The translations under genes were made by a program, and so were the position numbers. Positions 38,481-49,109 of a stretch of 64,000 nucleotides of DNA are shown piece after piece. The number at the start of each line of letters is the position of its first letter. Within the stretch, counting starts at the first letter, position 1. The stretch spans positions 62,001 through 126,000 of the forward strand of contig JADJIH010000003.1 in the NCBI GenBank assembly GCA_016707115.1, written 5' to 3'. Below the pieces are notes generated by a model. The model was not told the origin of the DNA. It searched no databases and saw only the letters and a program-made list of their open reading frames with translations. Source of the stretch: Ignavibacteriales bacterium (GTDB taxonomy: Bacteria; Bacteroidota; Ignavibacteria; Ignavibacteriales; Ignavibacteriaceae).

Positions 38481-38907
38481 TGCTCTGCGCTACTTTTATG
38501 TTTTTTGATAGCAGCACTTCATTATATTTTCCGGGAACGGTAACATATTTAACATCATCCATAAGTGTTTTCATTAAGTACATTCCTAAACCACCGACTC
38601 TTCTTTGCCTATAATATTTTTGTAAATCAGGCTCTGGAATCATTTCTGGTTCAAAAGATTTTCCATAGTCAGTAATACTAACTTCAAAACGAGAAAGTGT
38701 AGATTTTGTTTTGATAATCAGTTCCCCGTCAGGAAAAGATTTATAAGCGTGCTTAATAATATTAGTGCAAGCTTCATCCACAGCAAGAATGATATTTTCC
38801 ACAGCATCAGCCGCCACCCCCGCATCAGCAGCAGAAGAGCTTATAAAATCTCTGATAGTAGAAAGATTTTCAGTTTTGCTTTTTACTTTAAGTTTTTTTG
38901 TCTTCAC
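38470..38907 (-). CDS. RsbW-like anti-sigma factor / serine kinase
   Basis: 145 residues, single GHKL ATPase domain: N box DEACTNIIKHAY, G1 ITDYGKSF and G2 VGGLGMYLMKTL. These proteins phosphorylate STAS antagonists and sequester a sigma factor or other target. The start is GTG at 38907, one base after the STAS gene stop, with GAGAT upstream; the 3' end overlaps the next phosphatase gene. Its partner should be the adjacent STAS protein; the target is unknown since no sigma-B-like gene is in the window. Confidence 0.9.
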   Translation of the reverse strand: MKTKKLKVKSKTENLSTIRDFISSSAADAGVAADAVENIILAVDEACTNIIKHAYKSFPDGELIIKTKSTLSRFEVSITDYGKSFEPEMIPEPDLQKYYRQRRVGGLGMYLMKTLMDDVKYVTVPGKYNEVLLSKNIKVAQSNAG

Positions 38908-38908
38908 T

Positions 38909-39262
38909 TTATTTTATCTCTGTAAATTTCTTTACTGCTTCGTCTTCCGATTTGAAAATTTCATAAAGCAAAGGAAATCCTAACAGATCAAAAATGTTAT
39001 AAACTTTATCACTCATTCCCGAAAGTTTAATGTCTCCCTTGCTGTCTCTAATTTTTTCTATATATGCCATAAATACTCCCAAACCTGCACTGCTTATGTA
39101 GGCCAAATCTTTAAAGTCAACAACAATCTGGTAACAACTCTTTTCAATAAGATCTACAAAATTGTTCTCAAGGATTGGTGCAGTATGTGCATCAAGATAT
39201 CCTTTAAGGTTTATTATACTTACAGCACCTTGGTTTTTAATTGAGGTGTTGAATTCTGCCAT
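38909..39262 (-). CDS. STAS-domain anti-sigma factor antagonist (RsbV-like)
   Basis: 117 residues, one STAS domain. The phosphorylation loop is YISSAGLGVFMAY, with the Ser preceding Ala-Gly as the site used in this family. When dephosphorylated by a SpoIIE phosphatase it should bind the RsbW-like protein encoded next. The first 43 bases lie inside the 3' end of the upstream phosphatase gene in another frame, an unusually long overlap that suggests tight coupling. Confidence 0.92.
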   Translation of the reverse strand: MAEFNTSIKNQGAVSIINLKGYLDAHTAPILENNFVDLIEKSCYQIVVDFKDLAYISSAGLGVFMAYIEKIRDSKGDIKLSGMSDKVYNIFDLLGFPLLYEIFKSEDEAVKKFTEIK

Positions 39263-41337
39263 TCTTTAACTCCATCTATGTTATTTTTTTTATGCCACTT
39301 TAATATAACTAAAGTTATATCATCATACTGAGAGTGGTTTCTGGAAAATAATGTAACATCTTTTATTACTTCGTTAGCAATTTTATTTACTGATTCATTA
39401 GAATATTCAATTAAAATTTCAGCAAATCTTCGTTCACCAAAATCTTCAAATTCCTTATTTTTAGCTTCGGTAATTCCATCGGTATAAAAAACTAAAGTGT
39501 CATTTTGTTTAAGATCAATTTTAATTTCTTCAAGATGATTACTGAATAAATCCTGATTGGTTAATCCAAGTCCAATACCTGACGGTTTAAATGTTTCTAC
39601 TGAGTTACCTCTGACTAAAAGTGCGGGACAGTGCCCTGCTCTTGCAAAGCGAACGATTTCATTTTCGAAATCAATAATTCCATACAAAGCGCTTACAAAA
39701 TTTTTTTTATTTAATGTTTGTTGTAAGATTTCATTGGCTTTAATTAATATATCCCTTGGGCTTTCTATCATTCGTGATAAGGAGCTAAATATTCCTTTCA
39801 CTTCAGCCATAATAAAAGCCGCTGAAATTCCCTTACCTGAAACATCTGCAATAATAAATCCAAACTTGTTATTTGATATTTCAAAAAAGTCATAGTAATC
39901 ACCGCCAACTTCAAAAGCCGGAATGAATACAGATGTAATTGAAAGATGTTCAAATTCAGGATCCTTAGCAGGCAAGATTTTCTTTTGGATTTCCCTTGCA
40001 ACATCTAATTCTTTTTCGAGACGTTCCTTTTCAATCGATTGCTCAAGTAACAAAGAATTTTCAATCGCAACTGAGGCGTAATCAGAAAAAGTATTTATGG
40101 CTGTTTTATCTTCATCATAAAATATCAGCTCGTTTTTTCTGGCAGCAATTAAATAACCTTTAATTTCATTATAACTTCTTAGCGGAGAAATAGCTATGCT
40201 TCCGAATTTTTCTGAAAGCTGAGATTTGTTACCAAACTTTTGAAGACTGCAAATTTTAGTTTCGGTTATATTCTCACAAATTCCGCTTTCAAGTAAAAAC
40301 CGATTTATTAAATCAGCATCAACTAATGCAATATTTCTATTTGCAAGAATTTTTCTATCGCCATTTTCTTTGATGACTATCCAGGCTGCATCTGCGCTGC
40401 TAACTTTTGTTGTAATATCAGTGATTGTTTCAGAAAGCTCTTCAATATCTAAAACTTGTGTAATAAGTTTGCTGAAATATTGCAATGATGAAACTTCATT
40501 AGCTTTTCTATCATAAGCTTCTGCTGTTGGAATATGGAATAGCGTGGTAAAAAATAGAACTACAAAATATATTCCACCATAAAGCAGAATAAGATTAAAG
40601 AACTGATAAATTGTTGGAGAATAGTTCATCAAAATAGTACCATTAAAATCTGTTTTGCCATTGTTAATAAGATTTAAGATAAAGAGTGCTGATATAATTA
40701 TCGAAAGAATAAGTAATGAAATTTTTTCTTTCTTTGATATGAATGCAATCCAGGAAATTTTTAATGCGTTAAATGATATCAGAATTATTGAAATTATTAA
40801 AAAGGTATTGTATATAAACTCATATTCCGTTGCACTGAAAAGTAAATTTGAAATTGAAGATAAGGCGATGAATACAGACATGGTAATAAAGTATGTATTC
40901 TTTCTACGATATTGTTTATAAAAATATAATTCCTTTAAAGATGCGAACCAGTAACTGGATATTCCTAGGAACATTAATCCATAAAAAGTATTTAAAAGAT
41001 TTTCAAACATACCCTGCTGTACTAATTTGGCACTAATGTTTTGGAATTGAATATTCAGAATATTTTCTGCAAACATTATCACTAAAAATATAAACGCACA
41101 AATAATCCCAATATTTAAAACGAGTGCAGAAGGATGTGGTTTTTTTTGTGCCAGTGTTTTTATAAGATATGCTGTTAGGACAAGAAGAAGCAGAATTGAT
41201 AATGAATCATTAATTAAAAAGAAGACAAAAGAATCACTGGAAAAAAAGAGCAACCGATAAATAAATATTGCAGTCACCAAAGACGCAATAATCCAGAGGA
41301 CAAAGTTAGCGCTTATTTTTATGCTGCTAAGGTTCAA
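39220..41337 (-). CDS. SpoIIE-type phosphatase with multi-helix membrane sensor and GAF domain
   Basis: 705 residues. About eight membrane helices in the first 275 residues, a GAF domain (about 290-435; ASVAIENSLLLEQSI ends it), lead-in EKELDVAREIQKKILP and an intact PP2C domain (VGGDYYDFFEI, IADVSGKG, RAGHCPALL, YTDGITEA, QYDDITLVIL). This is the undamaged phosphatase of the operon and the best candidate for activating the STAS protein that overlaps its 3' end. The start is TTG at 41337 with a poor ribosome binding site; no ATG is near. First gene of the operon. Confidence 0.92.
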   Translation of the reverse strand: MNLSSIKISANFVLWIIASLVTAIFIYRLLFFSSDSFVFFLINDSLSILLLLVLTAYLIKTLAQKKPHPSALVLNIGIICAFIFLVIMFAENILNIQFQNISAKLVQQGMFENLLNTFYGLMFLGISSYWFASLKELYFYKQYRRKNTYFITMSVFIALSSISNLLFSATEYEFIYNTFLIISIILISFNALKISWIAFISKKEKISLLILSIIISALFILNLINNGKTDFNGTILMNYSPTIYQFFNLILLYGGIYFVVLFFTTLFHIPTAEAYDRKANEVSSLQYFSKLITQVLDIEELSETITDITTKVSSADAAWIVIKENGDRKILANRNIALVDADLINRFLLESGICENITETKICSLQKFGNKSQLSEKFGSIAISPLRSYNEIKGYLIAARKNELIFYDEDKTAINTFSDYASVAIENSLLLEQSIEKERLEKELDVAREIQKKILPAKDPEFEHLSITSVFIPAFEVGGDYYDFFEISNNKFGFIIADVSGKGISAAFIMAEVKGIFSSLSRMIESPRDILIKANEILQQTLNKKNFVSALYGIIDFENEIVRFARAGHCPALLVRGNSVETFKPSGIGLGLTNQDLFSNHLEEIKIDLKQNDTLVFYTDGITEAKNKEFEDFGERRFAEILIEYSNESVNKIANEVIKDVTLFSRNHSQYDDITLVILKWHKKNNIDGVKEWQNSTPQLKTKVL

Positions 41338-41515
41338 GTTAATCCGATTTATGTTAAATGTGCTACTTCTACATTGTAAAATAAATCAAATTTTACATCA
41401 TTTAAAGAAAAGAATTATGAGTGGAAAATGGTTTGAATTGTGGTAAAATGGATGGATTAGCGGCATTGAATATTTTTAGATATCTGAGGTTCTGTGGTGA
41501 ATATCCTACATAGAA

Positions 41516-43087
41516 TTAAATTTCTATCTCATCAAGATCAACTGGCTTTACTTGTTGTCTGCTTTTTTTACTTTGTCCCGAATCAATTTCACCAGGTTTT
41601 GTTAAATCATATCTAAACTGCTGCAGTTCTCTTCTCAGTTTATCCATCTCATTTTTCAACTCTTGATTCTGCATAAGTATTAAGCTATCATTATAAAAAA
41701 ACTGGATACTGTTTTCCTTAGAATTACTTTTCATTCTTTCTTTTTGTTCGATACGATTTTTATCATTCTGCATATTTTTTATATGCATTAAAGAATCAAG
41801 ATTAACATCTGTCCTGCCCTTTTTCTTAGGAGTAACAGTATTGTATTCATAATTATAACCCTTATTTCCAACAGTCATTGGTGGTGCCGGTGGGCGAACG
41901 GATCTAACGTTTTGTGTGGCTTCGTGAATTACAATTGCGATGCTATCAAAATTAGGTAAGTCTATTTCTGGAATATCAATTGCAACATTTTGAATACTTA
42001 CTTTAATAAGATCTGAATCAACAAAAACCTTAAATTGTTTTGTCCAATCAGAATTGTTTTTTTGTTTACTAATGGATGAATCAACTTTAAAATGGTATTC
42101 TCGTAAAACTGCTTTTTGCTCACTTAATTCAGCCAAGTCCTCAGTCATTTTTTCCATATTTTTTTCGAATTCAGTCATATCAAAAACAAAATCTTCTTTA
42201 AAAATGGAATCGGGAGTACAGAAGATGTATTGATCATCTTTCAGAGACTTAGCCTCATTAACCCATTTGGCAATGGAATGATTATCAAACTGCATTACCT
42301 GCTCGGGGATCATTTTATTAAAATTGGAGGCGGCATGCTTTTCTGCAAATGCAAGTATGTCAGCTAATATAAGTTTTCTTGTATTCCAGATATTAGGATT
42401 TATTGCCACAGCATTCTGATTATTCACCAAAACTAAAGCTGATATCTGCTCAGAGTAAGATCCGATAATAGAATCGATCTTTTTAATCTCTTCATCATCA
42501 AAATCTAGAGCAGTAACAAATTTCTGCAAATTATTATTCTGAGAAATATCATCAGATTTTTTGATTTCAAAATACTCAGTACCTTTAACGTCATAACCCA
42601 GTTTTAGTATTTGATTATTTGTATTGTCTAAAGGAAGTTCCTGATATACAGCAAAGTTAAAAATGTCTTCGTTGGTAAGATTAGCAGCGTAAAGTAATGG
42701 TTGTAAATTTTCTTTGTAGAATCCTATAATATTGGATTCCTGCTGCTTGATAATGTCTTCTAAAAGATTAGGATTAAACTTTAACACAGCCATTAGTGCT
42801 AATGTAAACAGAGTAAGTGCCGAAATTGGGATCCATTTTTTAATATTAAATTTAGAAGAATTTTGTTCATTTATACTTGCATACAACCTTGTTTCAAAAA
42901 ATGGTGATTCAGAAATCCGATCAACAGATGTAGAAGTGAGTTCCTTAAGTTTCTTTAAATCAGATAATTCTTTTTGTAATTCTAAAGAAGATTTAATCTT
43001 CTCTTCAATATATTTTTTTTCTGCGGTGGAAAGTTCTCCATCCACATAAGCAGAAAGTAATTCGATATCTGTATTATTTTTCTTCAT
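41516..43087 (-). CDS. Membrane anti-sigma factor with large periplasmic region
   Basis: 523 residues. The N-terminal ~75 residues (DIELLSAYVDGELSTAEKKY) have the anti-sigma helical-bundle pattern, but the usual zinc ligands (His and Cys-x-x-Cys) are missing. A membrane helix follows (IPISALTLFTLALMAVL, about 88-106), then a ~410-residue periplasmic part with charged coiled-coil stretches near 300-330 and 440-490 (MDKLRRELQQF). It begins inside the stop of the ECF sigma gene (ATGA) and is therefore the probable regulator of that sigma factor. The periplasmic part is not recognised. Confidence 0.85.
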   Translation of the reverse strand: MKKNNTDIELLSAYVDGELSTAEKKYIEEKIKSSLELQKELSDLKKLKELTSTSVDRISESPFFETRLYASINEQNSSKFNIKKWIPISALTLFTLALMAVLKFNPNLLEDIIKQQESNIIGFYKENLQPLLYAANLTNEDIFNFAVYQELPLDNTNNQILKLGYDVKGTEYFEIKKSDDISQNNNLQKFVTALDFDDEEIKKIDSIIGSYSEQISALVLVNNQNAVAINPNIWNTRKLILADILAFAEKHAASNFNKMIPEQVMQFDNHSIAKWVNEAKSLKDDQYIFCTPDSIFKEDFVFDMTEFEKNMEKMTEDLAELSEQKAVLREYHFKVDSSISKQKNNSDWTKQFKVFVDSDLIKVSIQNVAIDIPEIDLPNFDSIAIVIHEATQNVRSVRPPAPPMTVGNKGYNYEYNTVTPKKKGRTDVNLDSLMHIKNMQNDKNRIEQKERMKSNSKENSIQFFYNDSLILMQNQELKNEMDKLRRELQQFRYDLTKPGEIDSGQSKKSRQQVKPVDLDEIEI

Positions 43088-43671
43088 AACATTAGCTCTT
43101 TTTCAAGAGGTTTAAGTATTTTTTTTAGAGCCTCTCTTGCTCTGAATATTCTTGATTTAACAGTTCCAATTTCACATTCCATAGTATCAGCAATTTCCTG
43201 ATAGCTAAATCCTTCCAGATCTTTTAGGACAAGCGGAATTCTAAGTTTATCCGGTAAAGTTGCAATAGCATTACGCACAATATGTTTAATATCTGTGTCT
43301 TCATTTATGGATTCAAAAACTGGTTCTTCATCCTTCAAAGGTAAAAATATGCTTCTAATATTCTTTTTTCTTAAATGGTCCTTACATTTATTAATTGTAA
43401 TTCTGTAAAGCCAGGTTGTAAACTGAGATTCAAACCTAAAACTCTTTAAGTGCCTATAGACCGTAATAAATACTTCCTGGGCAATATCATCAACTCCATC
43501 ACTATTTGATAAAGTCAGATAAATTATATTTCTAACTTTTTCTTTATGACGCTTAAGTAGTTCACTAAAAACTGATTCGTCACCGTCAATAAATTGCTTA
43601 ATCAGTGAAAAATCATCATCAAGACTTAAGATTTTTGGTTGCTGCATATTCTCGTTTTGTTCGTAATCCAT
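43084..43671 (-). CDS. ECF-type RNA polymerase sigma factor
   Basis: 195 residues. Region 2 (about 25-95) with VDDIAQEVFITVYRHL and FTTWLYRITINKCKDHLRKK; region 4 (about 130-185) with LPDKLRIPLVLKDLEGFSYQ and GTVKSRIFRAREALKK. It directs RNA polymerase to a stress or envelope regulon, likely held inactive by the anti-sigma factor encoded directly after it. Region 3 is absent, as expected for ECF sigma factors. The divergent neighbour at 43838 encodes a STAS protein. Confidence 0.94.
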   Translation of the reverse strand: MDYEQNENMQQPKILSLDDDFSLIKQFIDGDESVFSELLKRHKEKVRNIIYLTLSNSDGVDDIAQEVFITVYRHLKSFRFESQFTTWLYRITINKCKDHLRKKNIRSIFLPLKDEEPVFESINEDTDIKHIVRNAIATLPDKLRIPLVLKDLEGFSYQEIADTMECEIGTVKSRIFRAREALKKILKPLEKELML

Positions 43672-43837
43672 TGTTTAGACGCCATTCTCTAGTTTTGGTT
43701 CCTAAAATAATTAATAATTTATTAGTCCAAACCCCAAAATTGATAACCGGTAAAAAGAGATTATATCGTGTAAAATCATGCTTGCATGAGTAATTAAGCT
43801 TACTTAAATTGACCGAGAAAATTTTTGGAGATTTTTA

Positions 43838-44176
43838 ATGAAAACAAAACTATTAGAAAAGTACAATGCCGTAATTGTTGAGCTCAAAGGCAATGTAATG
43901 GGTGGTGAAGATACTAAAGAGTTTAATGAACTTTTGCATAAACTTATTGATGAAGGAAAGAAAAACGTAATTGTGGATCTTTCTGAAGTTAAATTTATGA
44001 ATAGTTCCGGCCTCGGTATGTTGATCAGTGGTTTGACCACAATGAAAAGAGAAAACGGAAGTCTGAAGCTTGCACATGTAACTGAAAAAATTGAAAGTTT
44101 GCTCATAATTACCAAACTTATTACAATTTTTGAATCTTATGATACTGTAGATGAAGCCGTAAAAAGTTTCGATTAA
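43838..44176 (+). CDS. STAS-domain anti-sigma factor antagonist
   Basis: 112 residues. The STAS phospho-site loop is KFMNSSGLGMLISGL (Ser before Gly-Leu-Gly). A second such protein in the window, separate from the operon at 34-41 kb and not obviously paired with a kinase gene. GGAG at 43827-43830 sits 7 bases before the ATG. A terminator follows, so it is a single-gene transcript. Confidence 0.93.
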   Translation: MKTKLLEKYNAVIVELKGNVMGGEDTKEFNELLHKLIDEGKKNVIVDLSEVKFMNSSGLGMLISGLTTMKRENGSLKLAHVTEKIESLLIITKLITIFESYDTVDEAVKSFD

Positions 44177-44201
44177 TAAATATTTTTAACTAGCATTTTT
44201 T

Positions 44202-44237
44202 AACTCCGTATTATTTTATAATGCGGAGTTTTATTTT
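44202..44237 (+). terminator. Rho-independent terminator after the STAS gene
   Basis: Stem of 12 pairs including one T-G wobble (44202-44213 with 44219-44230; core AACTCCG/CGGAGTT), loop of five bases, then TTATTTTG. It separates the STAS gene from purA. Confidence 0.8.
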
Positions 44238-44257
44238 GCTTAATTTATAACAATTAA

Positions 44258-45544
<1,287 letters not shown>

Positions 45545-45631
45545 TAAACAAATAAGAGATTTATTTTAAGCTGGATTTTGCTTCCCGATAATACCATTTT
45601 TGCTTATCAATAACATTTAATTGATTAGAAT

Positions 45632-46840
45632 ATGAAAATGTCCGGTGGTCCTGCTTCGGTTAATTTTAAAATTCTGCTGCTGTTGATTGCATTAGTAATT
45701 GCCGGCGGAACCCTATTCTATACTCAAAATCTCGTTAAGAAATTACAAGAACGAGAGCGCAACATTGTAGAACTTTATGCAAAGGGTATCGAATATGTTG
45801 CTAATTCTAGTTCTGCAGATGCCGACCTTACATTCCTTTTTGACAATATTATTAAACCTATTGACTTTCCAATTATTCTTACTGATATAGATGATAATGT
45901 TAGTTTGGAAAGTAAATCAGATATAAAAAATGTGAAATTTGATTCGACTCTCTCAAAAAGTGAATTAAAATCATTTTTACAAAATTTTGTTAAAGAAATT
46001 GATCAAATCCATCAACCAATTAATGTTACTTATGCTGATACAATTATTCTGCAAAGAATTCATTACGGTGACTCTGAATTAATCAAACAATTAAAATTTT
46101 ATCCTTATCTGCAAATCATAATTGCCGCACTTTTTATAATTATAGGATATATCGGATTTAGCCAGATAAAAAGAAGTGAGCAAAGTAATATTTGGGTTGG
46201 AATGGCTAAAGAAACAGCGCATCAATTCGGAACTCCAATTTCCAGCTTAATGGGCTGGATTGAAATGATGAAAATGAATTATCAAAAACCTGATGCTGTT
46301 CTTGATATAACTGAAGAAATATCGAGCGATGTTGATAAGCTTAACAAGATTACATATAGATTTTCCAAAATTGGCTCTAAACCAGAGATAAAAAATCAAA
46401 TTGTGTTTGAAGAAGTTAAAAAGGTTACCGAGTATTTTAATCGCAGACTTCCTCAAACCGGAAAAACTGTTGAGCTTACTGTTAGCGGCAACCAAACCTG
46501 CTGCGCACAAATGAATGGTGAATTGTTTGAATGGGTTTTAGAAAATCTTATTAAAAATGCTTTAGATGCTATGGAAAGCAAAAATGGAAAGATAAATATT
46601 GATATACTGGAAAGTAAAAAAAATATTGAGATTGAAGTTTCTGATAACGGGAAAGGAATTGATTTACGAAGACGTAAAGATGTTTTTAGACCCGGATACA
46701 GTACTAAAAAACGAGGCTGGGGTTTGGGTTTAAGTCTTTCTAAGAGAATAGTCGAAGGTTATCATGGTGGAAAAATATTTGTAAAGAGTTCGGCTCCTGG
46801 AGAAGGTACTACTTTTAAAATACTCTTAAAAAAATGTTAG
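45632..46840 (+). CDS. Membrane histidine kinase with variant H box
   Basis: 402 residues. Two membrane helices (about 11-30 and 153-172) flank a ~120-residue periplasmic sensor. The dimerisation domain has the phospho-acceptor in [17 protein letters not shown], where the residue after His is Gln instead of the usual Glu. The ATPase domain is complete: [21 protein letters not shown] and [12 protein letters not shown]. No receiver is fused and no regulator gene is adjacent. The 3' end overlaps the convergent nadA gene by 4 bases. Confidence 0.9.
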   Translation: MKMSGGPASVNFKILLLLIALVIAGGTLFYTQNLVKKLQERERNIVELYAKGIEYVANSSSADADLTFLFDNIIKPIDFPIILTDIDDNVSLESKSDIKNVKFDSTLSKSELKSFLQNFVKEIDQIHQPINVTYADTIILQRIHYGDSELIKQLKFYPYLQIIIAALFIIIGYIGFSQIKRSEQSNIWVGMAKETAHQFGTPISSLMGWIEMMKMNYQKPDAVLDITEEISSDVDKLNKITYRFSKIGSKPEIKNQIVFEEVKKVTEYFNRRLPQTGKTVELTVSGNQTCCAQMNGELFEWVLENLIKNALDAMESKNGKINIDILESKKNIEIEVSDNGKGIDLRRRKDVFRPGYSTKKRGWGLGLSLSKRIVEGYHGGKIFVKSSAPGEGTTFKILLKKC

Positions 46841-47796
46841 CTCATTGCTAACATTCTTTCTATTGACAACAATGCTTTTTTTCTGGTTTCTTCTTCCAAA
46901 GAGATTTCAGGATATTTATTCTTCATACACAAATATAATTTCTCTAGAGTATTCAATCTCATGTACGGACATTCATTGCAAGAACAAGAATCATCCTCTG
47001 GTGGAGCCGGAATGTATTCTTTTTGGGGTGCTGCTTTTTTCATCTGATGAATGATTCCGGTTTCTGTTGCAACAATGTATTGTGTTGAAAAATCCTCCTG
47101 TATAAAACTTAACAATCTGCTCGTTGATCCTATAAAATCAGAATGCATTAAAATCGGCTCTTCGCATTCAGGATGTGAAATTAATTTAGCCTCAGGATAT
47201 TTTATTTTAAGATCGATAATTTTTCTTTCGCTAAAAGTCTCATGAACTATGCAGCTTCCGTCCCACAACAACATTTTTCTGCCGGTCTTTTTTATAAGAT
47301 ATTTCCCAAGATTTCTATCGGGAGAAAAAAGAATTGGTTGGTCAAGTGGTATCTGACTGATAATTTTTTCGGCACTACTCGAAGTACAAATAATATCACT
47401 TAACGCTTTAACATCAGCAGAACAATTAATATAAGTAATGGCTATATGATCAGGATGATTTTCACGAAATGTTTTAAACTCATTTACTGGGCATCCTTCT
47501 GCCAGTGAGCAACTTGCCTCTAAATCAGGAAGTAATACTAATTTTTCAGGATTCAAAATTTTAGCCGTTTCTGCCATAAAATGCACTCCAGCAAACACAA
47601 TGACATCTGCTGAGGTTGATTTCGCCTTTTTAGCTAACTCCAGACTGTCCCCAACAAAATCTGCAATATCTTGTATTTCAGATTCCTGATAATAATGAGC
47701 TAATATTATTGCATTTAATTCTCTTTTAAGCCTCTGGATCTCTGCTTTTAAATCAAGTTGGTTACTAATATTATTACTTTGCACAATATTCTCCAT
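46837..47796 (-). CDS. nadA: Quinolinate synthase
   Basis: 319 residues; condenses iminoaspartate with dihydroxyacetone phosphate in NAD synthesis, using a [4Fe-4S] cluster. Signatures: [20 protein letters not shown] (active-site Tyr/His region), [19 protein letters not shown] and a C-terminal [15 protein letters not shown]. Cluster Cys are expected among these. No nadB or nadC is next to it. The upstream gap to aroB's end contains only a hairpin. Confidence 0.95.
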   Translation of the reverse strand: MENIVQSNNISNQLDLKAEIQRLKRELNAIILAHYYQESEIQDIADFVGDSLELAKKAKSTSADVIVFAGVHFMAETAKILNPEKLVLLPDLEASCSLAEGCPVNEFKTFRENHPDHIAITYINCSADVKALSDIICTSSSAEKIISQIPLDQPILFSPDRNLGKYLIKKTGRKMLLWDGSCIVHETFSERKIIDLKIKYPEAKLISHPECEEPILMHSDFIGSTSRLLSFIQEDFSTQYIVATETGIIHQMKKAAPQKEYIPAPPEDDSCSCNECPYMRLNTLEKLYLCMKNKYPEISLEEETRKKALLSIERMLAMS

Positions 47797-47956
47797 CTAT
47801 AAAAAATATTACCGAATGTAATTATTACAAAACTGCACTTTTTACCGACAAAAATGTAGTCAATGATGTCTTTTTATTAAAAAACTAAATGGCACCGTAA
47901 TTGTTAAGTATTATCCGAAATAGTTTAAGCATAGCATCCCTCCAAAAATGACACAC

Positions 47957-47999
47957 AAACTGTCAGGTTTCGCCCTCAAAACCTGACAGTTTTCCTCTT
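47957..47999 (-). terminator. 13-bp hairpin after aroB
   Basis: Perfect inverted repeat AACTGTCAGGTTT (47958-47970) with AAACCTGACAGTT (47979-47991) around an 8-base loop, starting 8 bases after the aroB stop on the minus strand. The T run that follows on that strand is interrupted (TTTGTGTGTCATTTTT). The TGTCAGGTTT/AAACCTGACA motif resembles a hairpin repeat seen in other Bacteroidota, so it may be an interspersed repeat serving as terminator. Confidence 0.65.
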
Positions 48000-49109
48000 T
48001 TAAACCGTTTTTGAATTCCAAATCAGGTTGTTCATTTTTTCAATGGATCTCAAAATCATTGACTTCTCAGAAACAACATCAACGACAATTTTGCCAATAT
48101 CTTCAACTAAAACAAATCTTTTTTTACCATTAGAATTTTTTTTATCGCTCCCCATTGAATTAAAAATATTATCCATATTTAAAGACGCCAATTTTTTATT
48201 TGGTCGGATAAATTTATAATCATTAAGAATGCTATTCAGTTTGTCAGAAGTAATATATCCTAAAATTTCAGAAAGAAACAAAGCACAATAAATACCACCA
48301 ATAACTGCTTCACCATGTTTTAATTTGTAGTTTGATTCTACTTCAAAAGCATGAGCAAAAGTATGACCGAAATTGAGAATTTTCCGAAGTCCTGTAATTT
48401 CCTTTTCATCATTCTCTACAATGTTTGACTTTATTACTAAACAAGCATTAATTGTTTTCTCGATAGCAAATGATTGAGAACTAAATAATTTTAATAGATT
48501 ATTCTTCAATAAATTATAGTTTCTATTATCAGCTAAAAAAGAATACTTAAATATTTCACCGGCACCAGATAGTAATTCCCTTTTAGAAAGTGTTGCCAGA
48601 AATTCCGGATATATTGAAACAAATTCCGGTTGATAAAAAGTACCAATCATATTCTTTTGATCATTAAAATTTACTCCTGTTTTACCTCCAACAGAACTAT
48701 CCACCATAGAAAGTAAAGTTGTTGGTATCTGAATAACCCTTATTCCACGCATATAAGTACTTGCAACATAACCCGCAATATCACCAGTAACTCCACCACC
48801 TAAAGCAACTATTATAGAATTTCTATCGAATGAATTATCACTTAAGAATTTATAAATCTTTTCCGTCTGGGTTAGACTTTTATTTTTCTCAATTGCAATG
48901 AGAGGAAAACTATAAACTTTGCAATTAAGCAGTGCAAATGTTTTTCTTATCAGCAGAGAATGATATTTTATTAAGTTTTGATCAACTATTAGCAGACATT
49001 TTGAAACTGATAAGTCATTTATTTTCTGAACGGTCTTAGATAAAGAATCATTACCAATTATTATTGGATAACATTTATCTGATAAGTTAACGTTTATTAC
49101 TTTCGCCAT
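48000..49109 (-). CDS. aroB: 3-Dehydroquinate synthase
   Basis: 369 residues; second step of the shikimate pathway, NAD- and metal-dependent. Signatures: VALGGGVTGDIAGYVASTYM, IQIPTTLLSMVDSSVGGKTG, the metal-binding Glu in GAGEIFKYS and His in LNFGHTFAHAFE and KHGEAVIGG. The 5' end overlaps aroK by 23 bases, so the two enzymes are co-translated. Ends in a 13-bp hairpin. Confidence 0.96.
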   Translation of the reverse strand: MAKVINVNLSDKCYPIIIGNDSLSKTVQKINDLSVSKCLLIVDQNLIKYHSLLIRKTFALLNCKVYSFPLIAIEKNKSLTQTEKIYKFLSDNSFDRNSIIVALGGGVTGDIAGYVASTYMRGIRVIQIPTTLLSMVDSSVGGKTGVNFNDQKNMIGTFYQPEFVSIYPEFLATLSKRELLSGAGEIFKYSFLADNRNYNLLKNNLLKLFSSQSFAIEKTINACLVIKSNIVENDEKEITGLRKILNFGHTFAHAFEVESNYKLKHGEAVIGGIYCALFLSEILGYITSDKLNSILNDYKFIRPNKKLASLNMDNIFNSMGSDKKNSNGKKRFVLVEDIGKIVVDVVSEKSMILRSIEKMNNLIWNSKTV

